64,000 nt of DNA from Enterobacter ludwigii. Lineage in GTDB: Bacteria > Pseudomonadota > Gammaproteobacteria > Enterobacterales > Enterobacteriaceae. This document shows positions 1 through 12,702 of this stretch, piece by piece (position 1 is the first letter of the stretch; each line of letters begins with the position of its first letter). Made by a program: the position numbers and the translations under genes. Location: assembly GCA_023023105.1 (NCBI GenBank), contig CP083824.1, positions 1 through 64,000 of the forward strand, in the 5' to 3' direction. The notes below the pieces were generated by a model, which was given only the letters and a program-made list of their open reading frames with translations, was not told the DNA's origin and ran no database searches.

Positions 1-1395
1 GTGTCACTTTCGCTTTGGCAGCAGTGTCTTGCCCGATTGCAGGATGAGTTACCAGCCACAGAATTCAGTATGTGGATCCGCCCGTTGCAGGCGGAACTGA
101 GCGATAACACGCTGGCTTTGTATGCGCCAAACCGTTTTGTGCTCGATTGGGTAAGGGATAAGTACCTTAATAACATCAATGGACTGCTGAACGATTTCTG
201 CGGGTCAGATGCCCCACAGCTGCGCTTTGAAGTGGGCACAAAGCCGGTCATCCAAACAGTTCGTGAAACCGTGAACGTAGCAGCGCCGGCTCAGGCTGCT
301 CCTGCTCCGGCCCCTCGCGTCGCACCCGCTCGTCAGGGCTGGGATAATGTTCCTGCACCTGCTGAGCCAACCTACCGTTCTAACGTTAACGTTAAACACA
401 CGTTCGATAACTTCGTTGAAGGTAAGTCGAACCAGCTGGCGCGCGCGGCGGCTCGTCAGGTTGCGGATAACCCCGGAGGTGCCTACAACCCACTGTTCCT
501 TTATGGCGGTACGGGTTTAGGTAAAACGCACCTTCTGCATGCAGTGGGTAACGGCATTATGGCGCGCAAGCCGAATGCGAAAGTGGTGTATATGCACTCC
601 GAGCGCTTCGTTCAGGACATGGTAAAAGCCCTGCAAAACAACGCGATCGAAGAGTTTAAACGCTATTATCGTTCCGTTGACGCCCTGCTAATCGATGACA
701 TTCAGTTCTTTGCCAATAAAGAACGATCGCAGGAAGAGTTTTTCCACACCTTCAATGCGCTGCTGGAAGGCAATCAACAGATCATTTTGACCTCGGATCG
801 TTATCCAAAAGAGATCAACGGTGTTGAAGATCGTCTGAAATCCCGCTTTGGCTGGGGTCTGACCGTGGCGATCGAGCCACCGGAGCTGGAAACCCGCGTT
901 GCGATCCTGATGAAGAAAGCCGATGAAAACGACATTCGCCTGCCGGGTGAAGTGGCGTTCTTCATTGCCAAGCGTCTGCGCTCCAATGTGCGTGAGCTGG
1001 AAGGGGCACTGAACCGTGTTATTGCCAATGCCAACTTTACCGGCCGTGCGATCACGATCGATTTTGTGCGTGAAGCGCTGCGAGATTTGCTGGCATTGCA
1101 GGAAAAATTAGTCACCATCGACAATATTCAAAAGACGGTGGCTGAGTACTACAAGATCAAAGTGGCAGATTTACTGTCTAAACGTCGTTCCCGCTCGGTG
1201 GCGCGTCCGCGTCAGATGGCGATGGCGCTGGCAAAGGAGTTAACCAACCACAGTCTGCCGGAAATCGGGGATGCGTTTGGTGGCCGTGACCATACGACCG
1301 TGCTGCACGCTTGTCGCAAGATTGAGCAGTTACGTGAAGAAAGCCACGACATAAAAGAAGATTTTTCCAATTTAATCAGAACATTATCATCGTGA
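1..1395 (+). CDS. dnaA: Chromosomal replication initiator DnaA
   Basis: DnaA is the AAA+ ATPase that binds DnaA boxes and melts oriC to begin replication. The 464-residue product starts at the first base of the window with GTG, as in E. coli (467 residues), so it looks complete. Domain I (about 1-85) begins [16 protein letters not shown] variable Ala/Pro-rich linker follows at about 95-125. The AAA+ domain has a Walker A GGTGLGKT at 169-176 and a Walker [10 protein letters not shown]. Domain IV carries the box-recognition signature [12 protein letters not shown] near the C terminus. dnaN starts 4 bases downstream. The promoter and any oriC sequence would lie upstream, outside the window. Confidence 0.98.
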   Translation: MSLSLWQQCLARLQDELPATEFSMWIRPLQAELSDNTLALYAPNRFVLDWVRDKYLNNINGLLNDFCGSDAPQLRFEVGTKPVIQTVRETVNVAAPAQAAPAPAPRVAPARQGWDNVPAPAEPTYRSNVNVKHTFDNFVEGKSNQLARAAARQVADNPGGAYNPLFLYGGTGLGKTHLLHAVGNGIMARKPNAKVVYMHSERFVQDMVKALQNNAIEEFKRYYRSVDALLIDDIQFFANKERSQEEFFHTFNALLEGNQQIILTSDRYPKEINGVEDRLKSRFGWGLTVAIEPPELETRVAILMKKADENDIRLPGEVAFFIAKRLRSNVRELEGALNRVIANANFTGRAITIDFVREALRDLLALQEKLVTIDNIQKTVAEYYKIKVADLLSKRRSRSVARPRQMAMALAKELTNHSLPEIGDAFGGRDHTTVLHACRKIEQLREESHDIKEDFSNLIRTLSS

Positions 1396-1399
1396 CGCT

Positions 1400-2500
1400 A
1401 TGAAATTTACTGTTGAACGTGAACATTTATTAAAACCGCTGCAACAGGTGAGTGGCCCATTAGGTGGCCGCCCAACGCTGCCTATTCTCGGAAACCTGCT
1501 GCTTCAGGTCGCGGACGGTACGCTGTCGCTGACCGGCACAGACCTGGAAATGGAAATGATCGCGCGCGTTACGCTGACTCAGCCACACGACGCGGGTGCG
1601 ACCACGGTTCCGGCACGTAAATTCTTTGATATTTGCCGTGGGTTGCCGGAAGGCGCTGAAATCGCCGTGCAGCTGGAGGGCGACCGCATGCTGGTGCGCT
1701 CTGGCCGCAGCCGTTTCTCGCTTTCCACGCTGCCTGCTGCGGACTTCCCGAACCTGGACGACTGGCAGAGTGAAGTTGAATTCACCCTGCCACAGGCGAC
1801 GATGAAGCGTCTGATTGAAGCCACGCAGTTTTCTATGGCGCATCAGGACGTTCGATACTACTTAAACGGCATGCTGTTCGAAACCGAAGGTGAAGAGCTG
1901 CGTACCGTGGCGACCGACGGCCACCGTCTGGCGGTCTGTTCCATGCCAATTGGCGACTCACTGCCAAACCATTCGGTGATCGTGCCGCGTAAAGGCGTGA
2001 TTGAGCTGATGCGCATGCTCGACGGTGGTGATACCCCGCTGCGCGTGCAGATCGGCAGCAACAACATTCGCGCTCATGTAGGCGATTTTGTCTTCACCTC
2101 GAAGCTGGTTGACGGTCGTTTCCCGGATTATCGCCGCGTATTGCCGAAGAATCCGGACAAAACGCTGGAAGCGGGTTGCGATAGCCTCAAGCAGGCGTTT
2201 GCCCGTGCCGCCATTCTCTCTAACGAGAAATTCCGCGGTGTGCGCCTGTATGTGAGCGAAAACCAGATCAAAATCACCGCTAACAACCCGGAGCAGGAAG
2301 AAGCAGAAGAAATTCTGGACGTCACCTACGCCGGGGCTGAGATGGAAATCGGCTTTAACGTCAGCTACGTGCTGGATGTGCTGAATGCACTGAAATGCGA
2401 GAACGTGCGCATCCTGCTGACCGATTCCGTTTCAAGCGTACAGATTGAAGATGCCGCATCACAGTCGGCTGCCTATGTTGTCATGCCAATGAGACTGTAA
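1400..2500 (+). CDS. dnaN: DNA polymerase III beta sliding clamp
   Basis: This 366-residue protein is the beta clamp, a dimeric ring of three similar folds per subunit that tethers polymerase III to DNA. It begins [17 protein letters not shown] and ends VVMPMRL, as in enterobacterial clamps, and has their usual length. It sits between dnaA (4-base gap) and recF (the stop and start share one A in TAATG), so co-transcription and translational coupling are likely. The family also recruits Hda, MutS and ligase through the same peptide-binding pocket, which is general knowledge and was not read here. Confidence 0.98.
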   Translation: MKFTVEREHLLKPLQQVSGPLGGRPTLPILGNLLLQVADGTLSLTGTDLEMEMIARVTLTQPHDAGATTVPARKFFDICRGLPEGAEIAVQLEGDRMLVRSGRSRFSLSTLPAADFPNLDDWQSEVEFTLPQATMKRLIEATQFSMAHQDVRYYLNGMLFETEGEELRTVATDGHRLAVCSMPIGDSLPNHSVIVPRKGVIELMRMLDGGDTPLRVQIGSNNIRAHVGDFVFTSKLVDGRFPDYRRVLPKNPDKTLEAGCDSLKQAFARAAILSNEKFRGVRLYVSENQIKITANNPEQEEAEEILDVTYAGAEMEIGFNVSYVLDVLNALKCENVRILLTDSVSSVQIEDAASQSAAYVVMPMRL

Positions 2501-3573
2501 TGTCGCTCACCCGTCTGTTGATCCGCGACTTTCGCAATATTGAAAGCGCGGATCTTGCTTTATCCCCGGGCTTTAACTTCCTGGTTGGCGCGAATGGCAG
2601 CGGTAAAACCAGCGTGCTGGAAGCCATCTACACGCTCGGCCATGGCCGGGCGTTTCGCAGTTTGCAGATTGGTCGCGTCATTCGCCATGAGCAGGAGTCC
2701 TTTGTTCTGCACGGGCGTTTACAGGGTGAAGAGCGGGAAACCGCCATCGGCCTGACCAAAGACAAGCAGGGCGACAGCAAGGTACGTATCGACGGTACCG
2801 ACGGCCACAAGGTGGCGGAGCTGGCACTGCTGATGCCAATGCAGCTGATTACGCCGGAGGGGTTTACTTTACTCAACGGCGGCCCCAAATACAGAAGAGC
2901 GTTCCTTGACTGGGGATGCTTTCACAACGAAGCCGGTTTCTTTAACGCCTGGAGCAACCTGAAGCGTCTGCTTAAGCAGCGTAACGCTGCACTGCGCCAG
3001 GTCACCCGTTACGCCCAGCTGCGTCCGTGGGACATGGAGTTAATCCCTCTCGCGGAACAAATCAGCCGCTGGCGTGCCGAATACAGCGCAGGTATTGCCG
3101 AAGACATGGCGGATACCTGCAAACAGTTTTTACCTGAGTTCTCTCTCACCTTCTCCTTCCAGCGCGGCTGGGAGAAAGAGACGGATTATGCCGAGGTGTT
3201 AGAGAGAAACTTCGAGCGTGACCGCATGTTGACCTACACCGCGCATGGCCCGCACAAGGCGGATTTCCGCATTCGTGCCGACGGTGCGCCGGTGGAAGAC
3301 ACGCTGTCGCGCGGGCAGCTTAAGCTCCTGATGTGCGCGCTACGCCTGGCACAGGGGGAATTTCTCACCCGCGAAAGCGGGCGACGCTGCCTGTACCTGA
3401 TAGATGATTTTGCCTCGGAACTTGACGACGCGCGGCGTGGGCTGCTTGCCAGCCGCTTAAAAGCCACGCAGTCGCAGGTTTTCGTCAGCGCCATTAGCGC
3501 TGAACACGTTATGGACATGTCGGACGAAAATTCGAAGATGTTTACCGTGGAAAAGGGTAAAATAACGGATTAA
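2500..3573 (+). CDS. recF: Recombination mediator RecF
   Basis: RecF is an SMC-like ATPase that, with RecO and RecR, loads RecA at single-strand gaps. The 357-residue product matches the family length. It has a Walker A GANGSGKT at about 30-37, the ABC signature region LSRGQLKLL, and a Walker [13 protein letters not shown] near residue 303. Its ATG overlaps the dnaN stop by one base. A 28-base gap separates it from gyrB, in keeping with one dnaA-dnaN-recF-gyrB transcription unit. Confidence 0.97.
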   Translation: MSLTRLLIRDFRNIESADLALSPGFNFLVGANGSGKTSVLEAIYTLGHGRAFRSLQIGRVIRHEQESFVLHGRLQGEERETAIGLTKDKQGDSKVRIDGTDGHKVAELALLMPMQLITPEGFTLLNGGPKYRRAFLDWGCFHNEAGFFNAWSNLKRLLKQRNAALRQVTRYAQLRPWDMELIPLAEQISRWRAEYSAGIAEDMADTCKQFLPEFSLTFSFQRGWEKETDYAEVLERNFERDRMLTYTAHGPHKADFRIRADGAPVEDTLSRGQLKLLMCALRLAQGEFLTRESGRRCLYLIDDFASELDDARRGLLASRLKATQSQVFVSAISAEHVMDMSDENSKMFTVEKGKITD

Positions 3574-3583
3574 CCCAAGTTGA

Positions 3584-6013
<2,430 letters not shown>

Positions 6014-6038
6014 TCGTCGTTATCCCGCACGAAATATG

Positions 6039-6063
6039 GCCGCGCTTTTAGCGCGGCTTTTTT
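6039..6063. terminator. Intrinsic terminator after gyrB
   Basis: GCCGCGC, a TTTTA loop, then GCGCGGC and six T. It ends the gyrB transcript. The last codons of the convergent LysR gene run into it, and the reverse strand also ends in an A/T-rich tract, so it may act for both genes. Confidence 0.9.
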
Positions 6064-6983
6064 GTGGGCGCAGGCATATCCAGCGACATCACGGACGGCA
6101 AACGGCTCGCCAGCGTATCTATCGCAATTCTTACCCTCAGCGGCAGATGCGGCGTCTGCTGCCAGACCGCGTGAACGTCGAAACGCACATCCGGTGCCTG
6201 CTTTAAGAGCGGGATGAGTTTTCCCTGATGAATTTCTTTGCTGACCATCCAGCAGGGTAGCCATGCAATGCCGTGTCCGGCCAATGCAGCGTCGCAGATC
6301 GCCTGCAAATCATCCATATTGAGTGACGAACGGGGAGTAAACGTATGCGATGTTCCTTCGTTATCCATCAGTTGCCAGGGGAGCACTCTGCCTGCGCGCA
6401 GATAGTTAATGGCGGTATGCAGGGGTAAATCATCAACGCTTTGTGGCTGCCCTTTCTTCAGCAGATAATCCGGCGCGGCGCACAGCACCATGCGGTGCTC
6501 CCCCAGCCTTCTGGCAACCAGCACGCTGCTGTCCTGAAGCACGCCGTTACGTACCGCCATATCAAACCCTTCCTCGACAAGATCCACCACGCGGTCACTG
6601 AATGACATTTCCAGTTCAAGTCCGGGGTGTTCCTGCGCCAGTTCAATCAACAGCGGGGCGACGCACTGGCGACCAAACAGCACCGGCATGGCAACACGCA
6701 GGCGGCCACTGACCTGCTGTTTCCCTGTTTCAAGCAGTGATTCTGCACCGCGAATTTCCTCCAGCGCGCGCAGACAGCGCTCATAAAAAAGCGCGCCGTT
6801 ATCGGTCAGGCTCTGGCTGCGGGTGGTGCGCTGGAATAGACGAACGCCCAGTCGCTCTTCGAGGCGAGCGATACTTTTCCCTACCGCCGAGCGCGATAAA
6901 TGCAGGCGAGTTGCGGCCTGAGCAAAACTCCCCGCCTCAACGGCGGCCACAAAAACAGGAATATCCTTCAGTGTATCGGTCAT
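6048..6983 (-). CDS. LysR-family transcriptional regulator
   Basis: This 311-residue regulator has an N-terminal winged helix (IPVFVAAVEAGSFAQAATRL, then SRSAVGKSIARLEERLG) and a C-terminal effector-binding domain. I chose the ATG at 6983, which is preceded by GGAT seven bases upstream. An in-frame start at 7007 would add eight residues. It is divergently transcribed from the dehydrogenase at 7094 with about 110 bases between them, so it probably controls that gene, as is common for LysR proteins. The effector is unknown. In E. coli K-12 this slot beside gyrB holds yidB. Confidence 0.85.
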   Translation of the reverse strand: MTDTLKDIPVFVAAVEAGSFAQAATRLHLSRSAVGKSIARLEERLGVRLFQRTTRSQSLTDNGALFYERCLRALEEIRGAESLLETGKQQVSGRLRVAMPVLFGRQCVAPLLIELAQEHPGLELEMSFSDRVVDLVEEGFDMAVRNGVLQDSSVLVARRLGEHRMVLCAAPDYLLKKGQPQSVDDLPLHTAINYLRAGRVLPWQLMDNEGTSHTFTPRSSLNMDDLQAICDAALAGHGIAWLPCWMVSKEIHQGKLIPLLKQAPDVRFDVHAVWQQTPHLPLRVRIAIDTLASRLPSVMSLDMPAPTKKPR

Positions 6984-7093
6984 GAATTGTATCCATTGTG
7001 GCGACAATAAAGAGAAAACTTATCGCCACTGGTGATGGTGAGTCAACGGTAGACTGTGAGTACTGAAACTCATTTGATGGCTGGAGAAATACA

Positions 7094-8119
7094 ATGGCAG
7101 AGACAATGCAACGCTGGTCGATGAACACCCTCGGGCGCGAGAACCTCAGACTCATTCAGGAACCTGTTCCACAGCCTGGTCCGGGTGAAGTGCGTGTGCG
7201 GGTGAATGCCGTTGCGCTCAACTACCGCGATAAAATGGTGATTGAAGGCAACATGCCGATTTCACGTTCCTTCCCGTTTACGCCGGCGTCTGACATGGCG
7301 GGCGTGGTGGACAGCATTGGCGAAGGTGTGACACGTTTCAAACCCGGCGCTCGCGTCATCTCAACCTTCTTCCCTGAGTGGATCGACGGCAAGCCGCAGG
7401 CGGACGCGCGCAATTTGCCCTATAGAACGTCCGGTGGATACTTCCAGGGGATGCTGGCTGAATATGTGATTGTGAATGCAGACTGGCTGGTGGCCGCCCC
7501 GGAAACACTGGATGACGCAGAGGCCAGCACCCTACCCTGCGCAGGGCTTACCGCATGGTTTGCGCTGGTGGAACGCGGCCAGTTACGCGCCGGGCAATCG
7601 GTGCTGGTACAGGGGACGGGCGGCGTAGCGATATTCGCCCTGCAAATTGCAAAAGCACACGGAGCAGAGGTTTTTGTCACGTCCGGGAGTGATGAAAAAC
7701 TGGCACTGGCCAAAAAACTCGGGGCTGACAAAGGGATCAACAGGCTGAAAGGTGACTGGGCTGAAGCCATTCTGGCGCTGACTCAGGATCGCGGTATCGA
7801 CCATATTATCGAAACCGTAGGGGGTGAAAATCTGAAGTATTCCCTGCGCGCCGTTGCCGTTCATGGACGTATCTCGGTTATCGGCGTTCTGGCCGGGACC
7901 GAAATTTCACTCCCAGCTGGCGAGCTGTTGCTGAAATCTCCGGTTATTCAGGGGATTGGCGTTGGGCATCGTCGGGCGCTGGAGGATTTCGTTCAGGCTG
8001 TCGATGTAACCGGATTAAAACCTGTGATTGAGCATCGCTACCGTTTTGACGAGCTTGAACAGGCGCTTGAGCACCTCGATCGCGGTGCGTTTGGCAAAAT
8101 AGTCCTCACCCGCGAGTGA
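7094..8119 (+). CDS. Zinc-independent MDR-family alcohol dehydrogenase/quinone reductase
   Basis: This 341-residue medium-chain oxidoreductase has a GroES-like N-terminal part (about 1-150) with LNYRDKMV. A Rossmann fold follows, with GTGGVAIFALQIAKAHGA at about 172-190. The Cys/His ligands of catalytic zinc and the four-cysteine structural zinc lobe are absent, which places it with NAD(P)H quinone oxidoreductase-like members. GGAG lies eight bases before the ATG. It is divergent from the LysR gene and probably its target. The substrate cannot be read from the sequence. Confidence 0.85.
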   Translation: MAETMQRWSMNTLGRENLRLIQEPVPQPGPGEVRVRVNAVALNYRDKMVIEGNMPISRSFPFTPASDMAGVVDSIGEGVTRFKPGARVISTFFPEWIDGKPQADARNLPYRTSGGYFQGMLAEYVIVNADWLVAAPETLDDAEASTLPCAGLTAWFALVERGQLRAGQSVLVQGTGGVAIFALQIAKAHGAEVFVTSGSDEKLALAKKLGADKGINRLKGDWAEAILALTQDRGIDHIIETVGGENLKYSLRAVAVHGRISVIGVLAGTEISLPAGELLLKSPVIQGIGVGHRRALEDFVQAVDVTGLKPVIEHRYRFDELEQALEHLDRGAFGKIVLTRE

Positions 8120-8234
8120 ATTGTCGTTCCCCGGGATAAGCCTGAAAAGGGGTGATCTGGTTGCGCAATCTAGCTCTATTTTTGTGTGCTTAATCGCGTT
8201 AGCATGGGTTGCATTCATTTATTCCGGGGACCTC

Positions 8235-9047
8235 ATGGCTATCAAACTCATTGCAATCGATATGGACGGCACACTGCTGCTGCCAGACCACACCATCTCT
8301 CCAGCCGTTAAAAACGCAATTGCCGCGGCACGCGCAAAGGGCGTGAATGTGGTACTGACCACTGGCCGTCCGTATGCCGGTGTGCACAGCTACCTGAAAG
8401 AGCTGCACATGAATCAGCCGGGCGATTACTGCATTACTTATAACGGCGCGCTGGTGCAGAAAGCTGCGGATGGCAGTACGGTTGCGCAAACCGCGCTGAG
8501 CTATGATGACTATCTGTTCCTCGAAAAGCTGTCCCGCGAAGTGGGTTCTCACTTTCACGCGCTCGATCGCAACACGCTCTATACCGCCAACCGTGATATC
8601 AGCTACTACACGGTACATGAATCCTACGTTGCCACCATTCCGCTGGTGTTCTGTGAAGCCGAGAAAATGGACCCGGCGACGCAGTTCCTTAAAGTGATGA
8701 TGATTGACGAGCCCGAGATCCTCGATAAAGCGATTGCACGCATCCCTGCCGAGGTCAAAGAGAAATACACCGTGCTGAAAAGCGCGCCGTACTTCCTCGA
8801 AATTCTCGATAAACGCGTGAATAAAGGTACCGGTGTTAAATCACTGGCCGATGCTCTGGGCATCAAACCTGAGGAGATTATGGCCCTGGGCGATCAGGAA
8901 AACGACATCGCGATGATTGAATACGCGGGTATGGGCGTGGCAATGGACAACGCGATCCCGTCGGTAAAAGAAGTGGCCAATTTTGTCACCAAATCCAACC
9001 TGGAAGACGGTGTGGCGTACGCCATTGAGAAATTTGTCCTGCGGTAA
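8235..9047 (+). CDS. yidA: HAD-family sugar phosphatase YidA
   Basis: YidA is a cytosolic Cof-type HAD phosphatase acting on small phosphorylated sugars. The 270-residue product starts MAIKLIAIDMDGTLL, with the nucleophile and acid/base aspartates at D9 and D11, and closes with the metal-binding GDQENDIAMI. The start at 8235 follows GGGGA at 8226-8230. An upstream in-frame start at 8121 would add 38 residues not found in the family. Length and sequence agree with E. coli YidA. A terminator follows. Confidence 0.96.
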   Translation: MAIKLIAIDMDGTLLLPDHTISPAVKNAIAAARAKGVNVVLTTGRPYAGVHSYLKELHMNQPGDYCITYNGALVQKAADGSTVAQTALSYDDYLFLEKLSREVGSHFHALDRNTLYTANRDISYYTVHESYVATIPLVFCEAEKMDPATQFLKVMMIDEPEILDKAIARIPAEVKEKYTVLKSAPYFLEILDKRVNKGTGVKSLADALGIKPEEIMALGDQENDIAMIEYAGMGVAMDNAIPSVKEVANFVTKSNLEDGVAYAIEKFVLR

Positions 9048-9065
9048 CAGCAACCAAAATCATCA

Positions 9066-9094
9066 GCCTCGGTTATCAACCGGGGCTTTTTTTT
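9066..9094 (+). terminator. Intrinsic terminator after yidA
   Basis: GCCTCGGTT, a three-base ATC loop, AACCGGGGC and eight T, 18 bases after the yidA stop. Confidence 0.92.
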
Positions 9095-9132
9095 GCGCTG
9101 AATTTATTGGATTGTTCTTTTTGTGATCTTGA

Positions 9133-9164
9133 TTGTGGTACAACATGGATTGATTGTACTACAT
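9133..9164. promoter_or_regulatory. Two putative DgoR operators upstream of dgoR
   Basis: Two near-palindromes, TTGTGGTACAA at 9133 and TTGTACTACAT at 9154, have equivalent positions 21 bases apart, two helical turns. They lie about 110 bases before dgoR. A pair of related sites on one DNA face is expected for a dimeric FadR-type GntR repressor such as DgoR. The assignment to DgoR is inferred from position and symmetry. Confidence 0.55.
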
Positions 9165-9272
9165 TGTCATCACGATAAAGATGAAAGGCCTCACGTTTGT
9201 ACTGCAAAAGTGAGGCGAAATTCGGCGGGCACGGTAAAGTAGTGATGGACATACAGAGCACAAGGACTCTCC

Positions 9273-9962
9273 ATGACGCTTAACAAAACCGATCGCATTG
9301 TCATCACGCTGGGCACTCAAATTGTGGGGGGCAAATACGTCCCGGGTTCGCCGCTCCCTGCTGAGGCCGAACTGTGTGAGGAGTTTGAAACCTCGCGCAA
9401 CATCATCCGGGAAGTGTTCCGCTCGCTGATGGCGAAGCGGCTGATTGAAATGAAACGCTATCGCGGCGCGTTTGTCGCTCCTCGCAACCAGTGGAACTAC
9501 CTCGATACCGACGTATTGCAGTGGGTTCTGGAAAACGACTACGACCCACGGCTGATTGGCGCGATGAGTGAAGTCCGAAACCTGGTGGAACCGGCCATCG
9601 CCCGCTGGGCGGCGGAGCGCGCAACCTCCGGCGATTTGGCCCAGATTGAGTCGGCTTTAAACGACATGATCGCTAATAACCAGAACCGGGAGGCGTTCAA
9701 CGAGGCGGACATTCGCTATCACGAGGCGGTGCTGCAGTCGGTGCACAACCCGGTGTTACAGCAGCTTAGCGTGGCGATCAGCTCGCTACAGCGAGCGGTA
9801 TTTGAACGAACCTGGATGGGCGATGAGGCCAACATGCCAAAAACGCTCCAGGAACATAAAGCGCTGTTCGATGCGATAAGGCATCAGGACGGCGATGCGG
9901 CAGAGCAGGCGGCCCTCACGATGATCGCCAGCTCGACACGAAGGCTGAAGGAAATCACATGA
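9273..9962 (+). CDS. dgoR: D-galactonate operon repressor DgoR (GntR/FadR family)
   Basis: This 229-residue repressor has a winged-helix domain (about 8-75, with PLPAEAELCEEFETSRNIIREVFRSL broken across the helix-turn-helix) and a FadR-type all-helical C-terminal domain that contains the metal/ligand residues of FCD proteins (EADIRYHEAVLQSVHN). DgoR silences the galactonate operon until D-galactonate is present. The gene heads that operon and its TGA overlaps the dgoK ATG (ATGA). AGGACTCTCC before the ATG supplies a Shine-Dalgarno core. Confidence 0.95.
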   Translation: MTLNKTDRIVITLGTQIVGGKYVPGSPLPAEAELCEEFETSRNIIREVFRSLMAKRLIEMKRYRGAFVAPRNQWNYLDTDVLQWVLENDYDPRLIGAMSEVRNLVEPAIARWAAERATSGDLAQIESALNDMIANNQNREAFNEADIRYHEAVLQSVHNPVLQQLSVAISSLQRAVFERTWMGDEANMPKTLQEHKALFDAIRHQDGDAAEQAALTMIASSTRRLKEIT

Positions 9963-10837
9963 CATCTCGCTACATCGCAATTGACTGGGGATCGACCAAC
10001 CTGCGCGCCTGGCTTTATCAGGGCGAGCAGTGCCTGGAGAGCAGGCAATCAGAAGCAGGCGTGACGCGCCTGAACGGTAAATCCCCCGAGGCGGTGTTAG
10101 CAGAGGTGACGCAAAACTGGCGCGATGGCGCCACGCCGGTGGTAATGGCGGGCATGGTCGGCAGCAACGTGGGCTGGAAAATCGCCCCTTACCTGCCGGT
10201 TCCTGCGCATTTCTCTGCCATTGGCGAGCAGTTAACGTCCGTTGATGACAATGCCTGGATTATTCCCGGCCTGTGCGTCTCTCGCGACGATAACCACAAC
10301 GTGATGCGCGGCGAAGAGACACAGTTGCTTGGCGCGCGCACACTTTCTCCTTCTTCTGTTTACGTTATGCCCGGTACGCACTGCAAGTGGGTGCAGGCCG
10401 ATGCTGAGCAAATCCATGATTTTCGCACCGTAATGACCGGCGAACTGCACCATTTGCTGCTGACGCATTCGCTGGTGGGGGCGGGGTTGCCAGCGCAAGA
10501 GACGTCGCCCGCAGCGTTTACCGCCGGGCTTGAGCGTGGTCTCGCATCACCTGATGTTCTGCCGAAACTCTTCGAAGTTCGCGCCTCGCACGTGCTGGGA
10601 AATCTCCCGCGCGAGCAGGTTAGCGAATTTCTCTCAGGCCTGCTGATTGGCGCAGAAGTCGCGACCATGCGCGATTTTGTCCCGACCGGGCAGGCAATCA
10701 CGATTGTTGCCGGAAGCGCGTTAACGTCGCGCTATCAGCAGGCATTTCACGCTATTGGGCGTGATGTGGCGGCGATCTCTGGCGATACGGCATTTCAGGC
10801 AGGAATAAGGAGCATCGCTCATGCAGTGGCAAACTGA
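9959..10837 (+). CDS. dgoK: 2-dehydro-3-deoxygalactonokinase
   Basis: DgoK phosphorylates 2-dehydro-3-deoxygalactonate, the second step of the De Ley-Doudoroff galactonate route. The 292-residue product starts YIAIDWGSTNLRAW, an ASKHA-type phosphate-binding motif, and has MPGTHCKWV and a C-terminal IVAGSALTSRY adenosine-like motif. It overlaps dgoR by four bases and dgoA by 17, so translation is probably coupled along the operon. Confidence 0.95.
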   Translation: MTSRYIAIDWGSTNLRAWLYQGEQCLESRQSEAGVTRLNGKSPEAVLAEVTQNWRDGATPVVMAGMVGSNVGWKIAPYLPVPAHFSAIGEQLTSVDDNAWIIPGLCVSRDDNHNVMRGEETQLLGARTLSPSSVYVMPGTHCKWVQADAEQIHDFRTVMTGELHHLLLTHSLVGAGLPAQETSPAAFTAGLERGLASPDVLPKLFEVRASHVLGNLPREQVSEFLSGLLIGAEVATMRDFVPTGQAITIVAGSALTSRYQQAFHAIGRDVAAISGDTAFQAGIRSIAHAVAN

Positions 10838-11438
10838 TCTTCCCCTTATCGCGATTTTGCGCGGCATTACGCCCGATGAGGCGATCGCGCACGTAGGCGC
10901 AGTGATTGACGCCGGGTTCGATGCGGTGGAAATCCCGCTCAACTCTCCCGAGTGGAAAAAAAGTATTCCGGCCGTGGTGGATGCCTTTGGTGATAAGGCA
11001 CTGATTGGCGCGGGAACCGTGTTACACCCGGAGCAGGTGGATGAGCTGGCGAAAATGGGCTGCAAGCTTATCGTCACGCCCAACATTAATCCTGAAGTGA
11101 TCCGCCGCGCGGTGAGCTACGGCATGACCGTTTGTCCGGGATGTGCGACAGCTACGGAAGCCTTTACTGCCCTCGATGCGGGCGCGCAGGCGCTCAAAAT
11201 TTTCCCGTCATCGGCCTTTGGCCCGGACTACATCAAAGCGCTTAAAGCGGTATTACCCACCAGCGTGCCGGTCTTTGCCGTGGGCGGTGTCACGCCAGAA
11301 AACCTGGCGCAGTGGATGAAAGCCGGTTGTGTGGGGGCGGGTCTGGGCAGCGATCTCTATCGCGCCGGGCAGTCAGTTGAACAAACCGCGCAGCAGGCGA
11401 CAGCATTTGTGAAAGCGTATCGAGAGGCAGTGAAATGA
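10821..11438 (+). CDS. dgoA: 2-dehydro-3-deoxy-6-phosphogalactonate aldolase
   Basis: DgoA cleaves KDPGal into pyruvate and glyceraldehyde 3-phosphate. The 205-residue class I aldolase keeps the Schiff-base lysine K126 in [11 protein letters not shown] and the proton-relay glutamate E37 in [10 protein letters not shown]. It is a separate gene from dgoD, as in current E. coli annotation. Its TGA overlaps the dgoD ATG. Confidence 0.96.
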   Translation: MQWQTDLPLIAILRGITPDEAIAHVGAVIDAGFDAVEIPLNSPEWKKSIPAVVDAFGDKALIGAGTVLHPEQVDELAKMGCKLIVTPNINPEVIRRAVSYGMTVCPGCATATEAFTALDAGAQALKIFPSSAFGPDYIKALKAVLPTSVPVFAVGGVTPENLAQWMKAGCVGAGLGSDLYRAGQSVEQTAQQATAFVKAYREAVK

Positions 11439-12583
11439 AAATTACCAAACTCACCACGTACCGTTTACCCCCGCGCTGGATGTTCCTGAAAATCGAAACC
11501 GACGAAGGCGTTGTCGGCTGGGGCGAGCCGGTGATTGAAGGGCGTGCGCGCACCGTTGAAGCGGCAGTGCATGAGCTGGGCGAATACCTGATTGGCCAGG
11601 ATCCGGCGCGCATTAACGACCTGTGGCAGGTGATGTATCGCGCGGGCTTCTACCGTGGCGGCCCGATCCTGATGAGCGCTATCGCCGGTATCGACCAGGC
11701 GCTGTGGGATATCAAAGGTAAAGTCCTGAATGCGCCGGTCTGGCAATTAATGGGCGGCCTGGTGCGCGACAAAATCAAAGCCTACAGCTGGGTGGGCGGC
11801 GACCGCCCTGCGGAAGTGATCGACGGCATTAAGCAGCTGAGCAATATCGGTTTTGACACCTTCAAGCTCAACGGCTGTGAAGAGATGGGCGTTATTGATA
11901 ACTCGCGTGCGGTAGACCGTGCGGTAAATACCGTCGCGCAAATCCGTGAAGCCTTCGGCAACGAGATTGAGTTTGGTCTGGATTTCCACGGCCGCGTCAG
12001 TGCGCCAATGGCTAAAGTGCTGATTAAAGAGCTTGAGCCGTATCGTCCGCTGTTTATCGAAGAGCCGGTGCTGGCCGAGCAGGCGGAGTACTATCCGAAA
12101 CTGGCTGAGCAGACCCATATTCCTATCGCGGCGGGTGAACGTATGTTCTCGCGTTTCGAGTTCAAACGCGTGCTGGAAGCGGGCGGCATTGCCATACTGC
12201 AACCCGATCTCTCCCACGCAGGCGGCATCACCGAATGCTACAAAATTGCCGGAATGGCGGAAGCCTACGATGTGGCGCTGGCACCGCACTGTCCGCTTGG
12301 GCCGATCGCGCTGGCTGCCTGTCTGCACGTGGATTTTGTCTCCCGCAATGCTGTGTTCCAGGAACAGAGCATGGGCATTCACTATAACAAGGGCGCGGAA
12401 CTGCTCGACTTTGTGAAAAACAAAGAAGACTTCAGCATGGAAGGTGGTTTCTTTAAACCGTTAACGAAGCCGGGCCTTGGCGTGGATATTGACGAAGCCA
12501 AAGTCATTGAGCTCAGCAAAAATGCGCCGGACTGGCGTAATCCACTCTGGCGTCATGAAGACGGTTCCGTAGCCGAGTGGTAG
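11435..12583 (+). CDS. dgoD: D-galactonate dehydratase
   Basis: DgoD removes water from D-galactonate to give 2-dehydro-3-deoxygalactonate, the first committed step. The 382-residue enzyme belongs to the enolase superfamily. The Mg2+ ligands D183, E209 and E235 are present (GLDFHG, IEEPV, AAGER), together with catalytic H185 and H285. It overlaps dgoA by four bases. A hairpin repeat lies between it and dgoT. Confidence 0.97.
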   Translation: MKITKLTTYRLPPRWMFLKIETDEGVVGWGEPVIEGRARTVEAAVHELGEYLIGQDPARINDLWQVMYRAGFYRGGPILMSAIAGIDQALWDIKGKVLNAPVWQLMGGLVRDKIKAYSWVGGDRPAEVIDGIKQLSNIGFDTFKLNGCEEMGVIDNSRAVDRAVNTVAQIREAFGNEIEFGLDFHGRVSAPMAKVLIKELEPYRPLFIEEPVLAEQAEYYPKLAEQTHIPIAAGERMFSRFEFKRVLEAGGIAILQPDLSHAGGITECYKIAGMAEAYDVALAPHCPLGPIALAACLHVDFVSRNAVFQEQSMGIHYNKGAELLDFVKNKEDFSMEGGFFKPLTKPGLGVDIDEAKVIELSKNAPDWRNPLWRHEDGSVAEW

Positions 12584-12587
12584 TTCG

Positions 12588-12609
12588 CCGGATGGCGCTT
12601 CGCCACCGG
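12588..12609. repeat. REP-like hairpin between dgoD and dgoT
   Basis: CCGG-A-TGGCG, a CTT loop, CGCCA-CCGG: nine paired bases with one bulged A, starting five bases after the dgoD stop. Its composition resembles enterobacterial REP units. It may stabilise the upstream message or reduce dgoT expression. Confidence 0.55.
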
Positions 12610-12702
12610 ACAAAAACCTTACCTACAAAAAATATAACCCTCTGTAAATTACAGGGCATGGTGAGCGGCTTCGCTATGCCCAAAATCTGGAGACAGATTG
12701 CG

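Noticed and set aside
1-60. oriC or dnaA promoter
   Set aside because: The window starts exactly at the dnaA start codon, so neither is included.
8121-8234. N-terminal extension of YidA
   Set aside because: The 38 extra codons are not found in the family and lack a ribosome site, while GGGGA precedes the ATG at 8235.
9121-9140. CRP site before dgoR
   Set aside because: Only one TGTGA half-site is present; the matching TCACA at the right spacing is missing.
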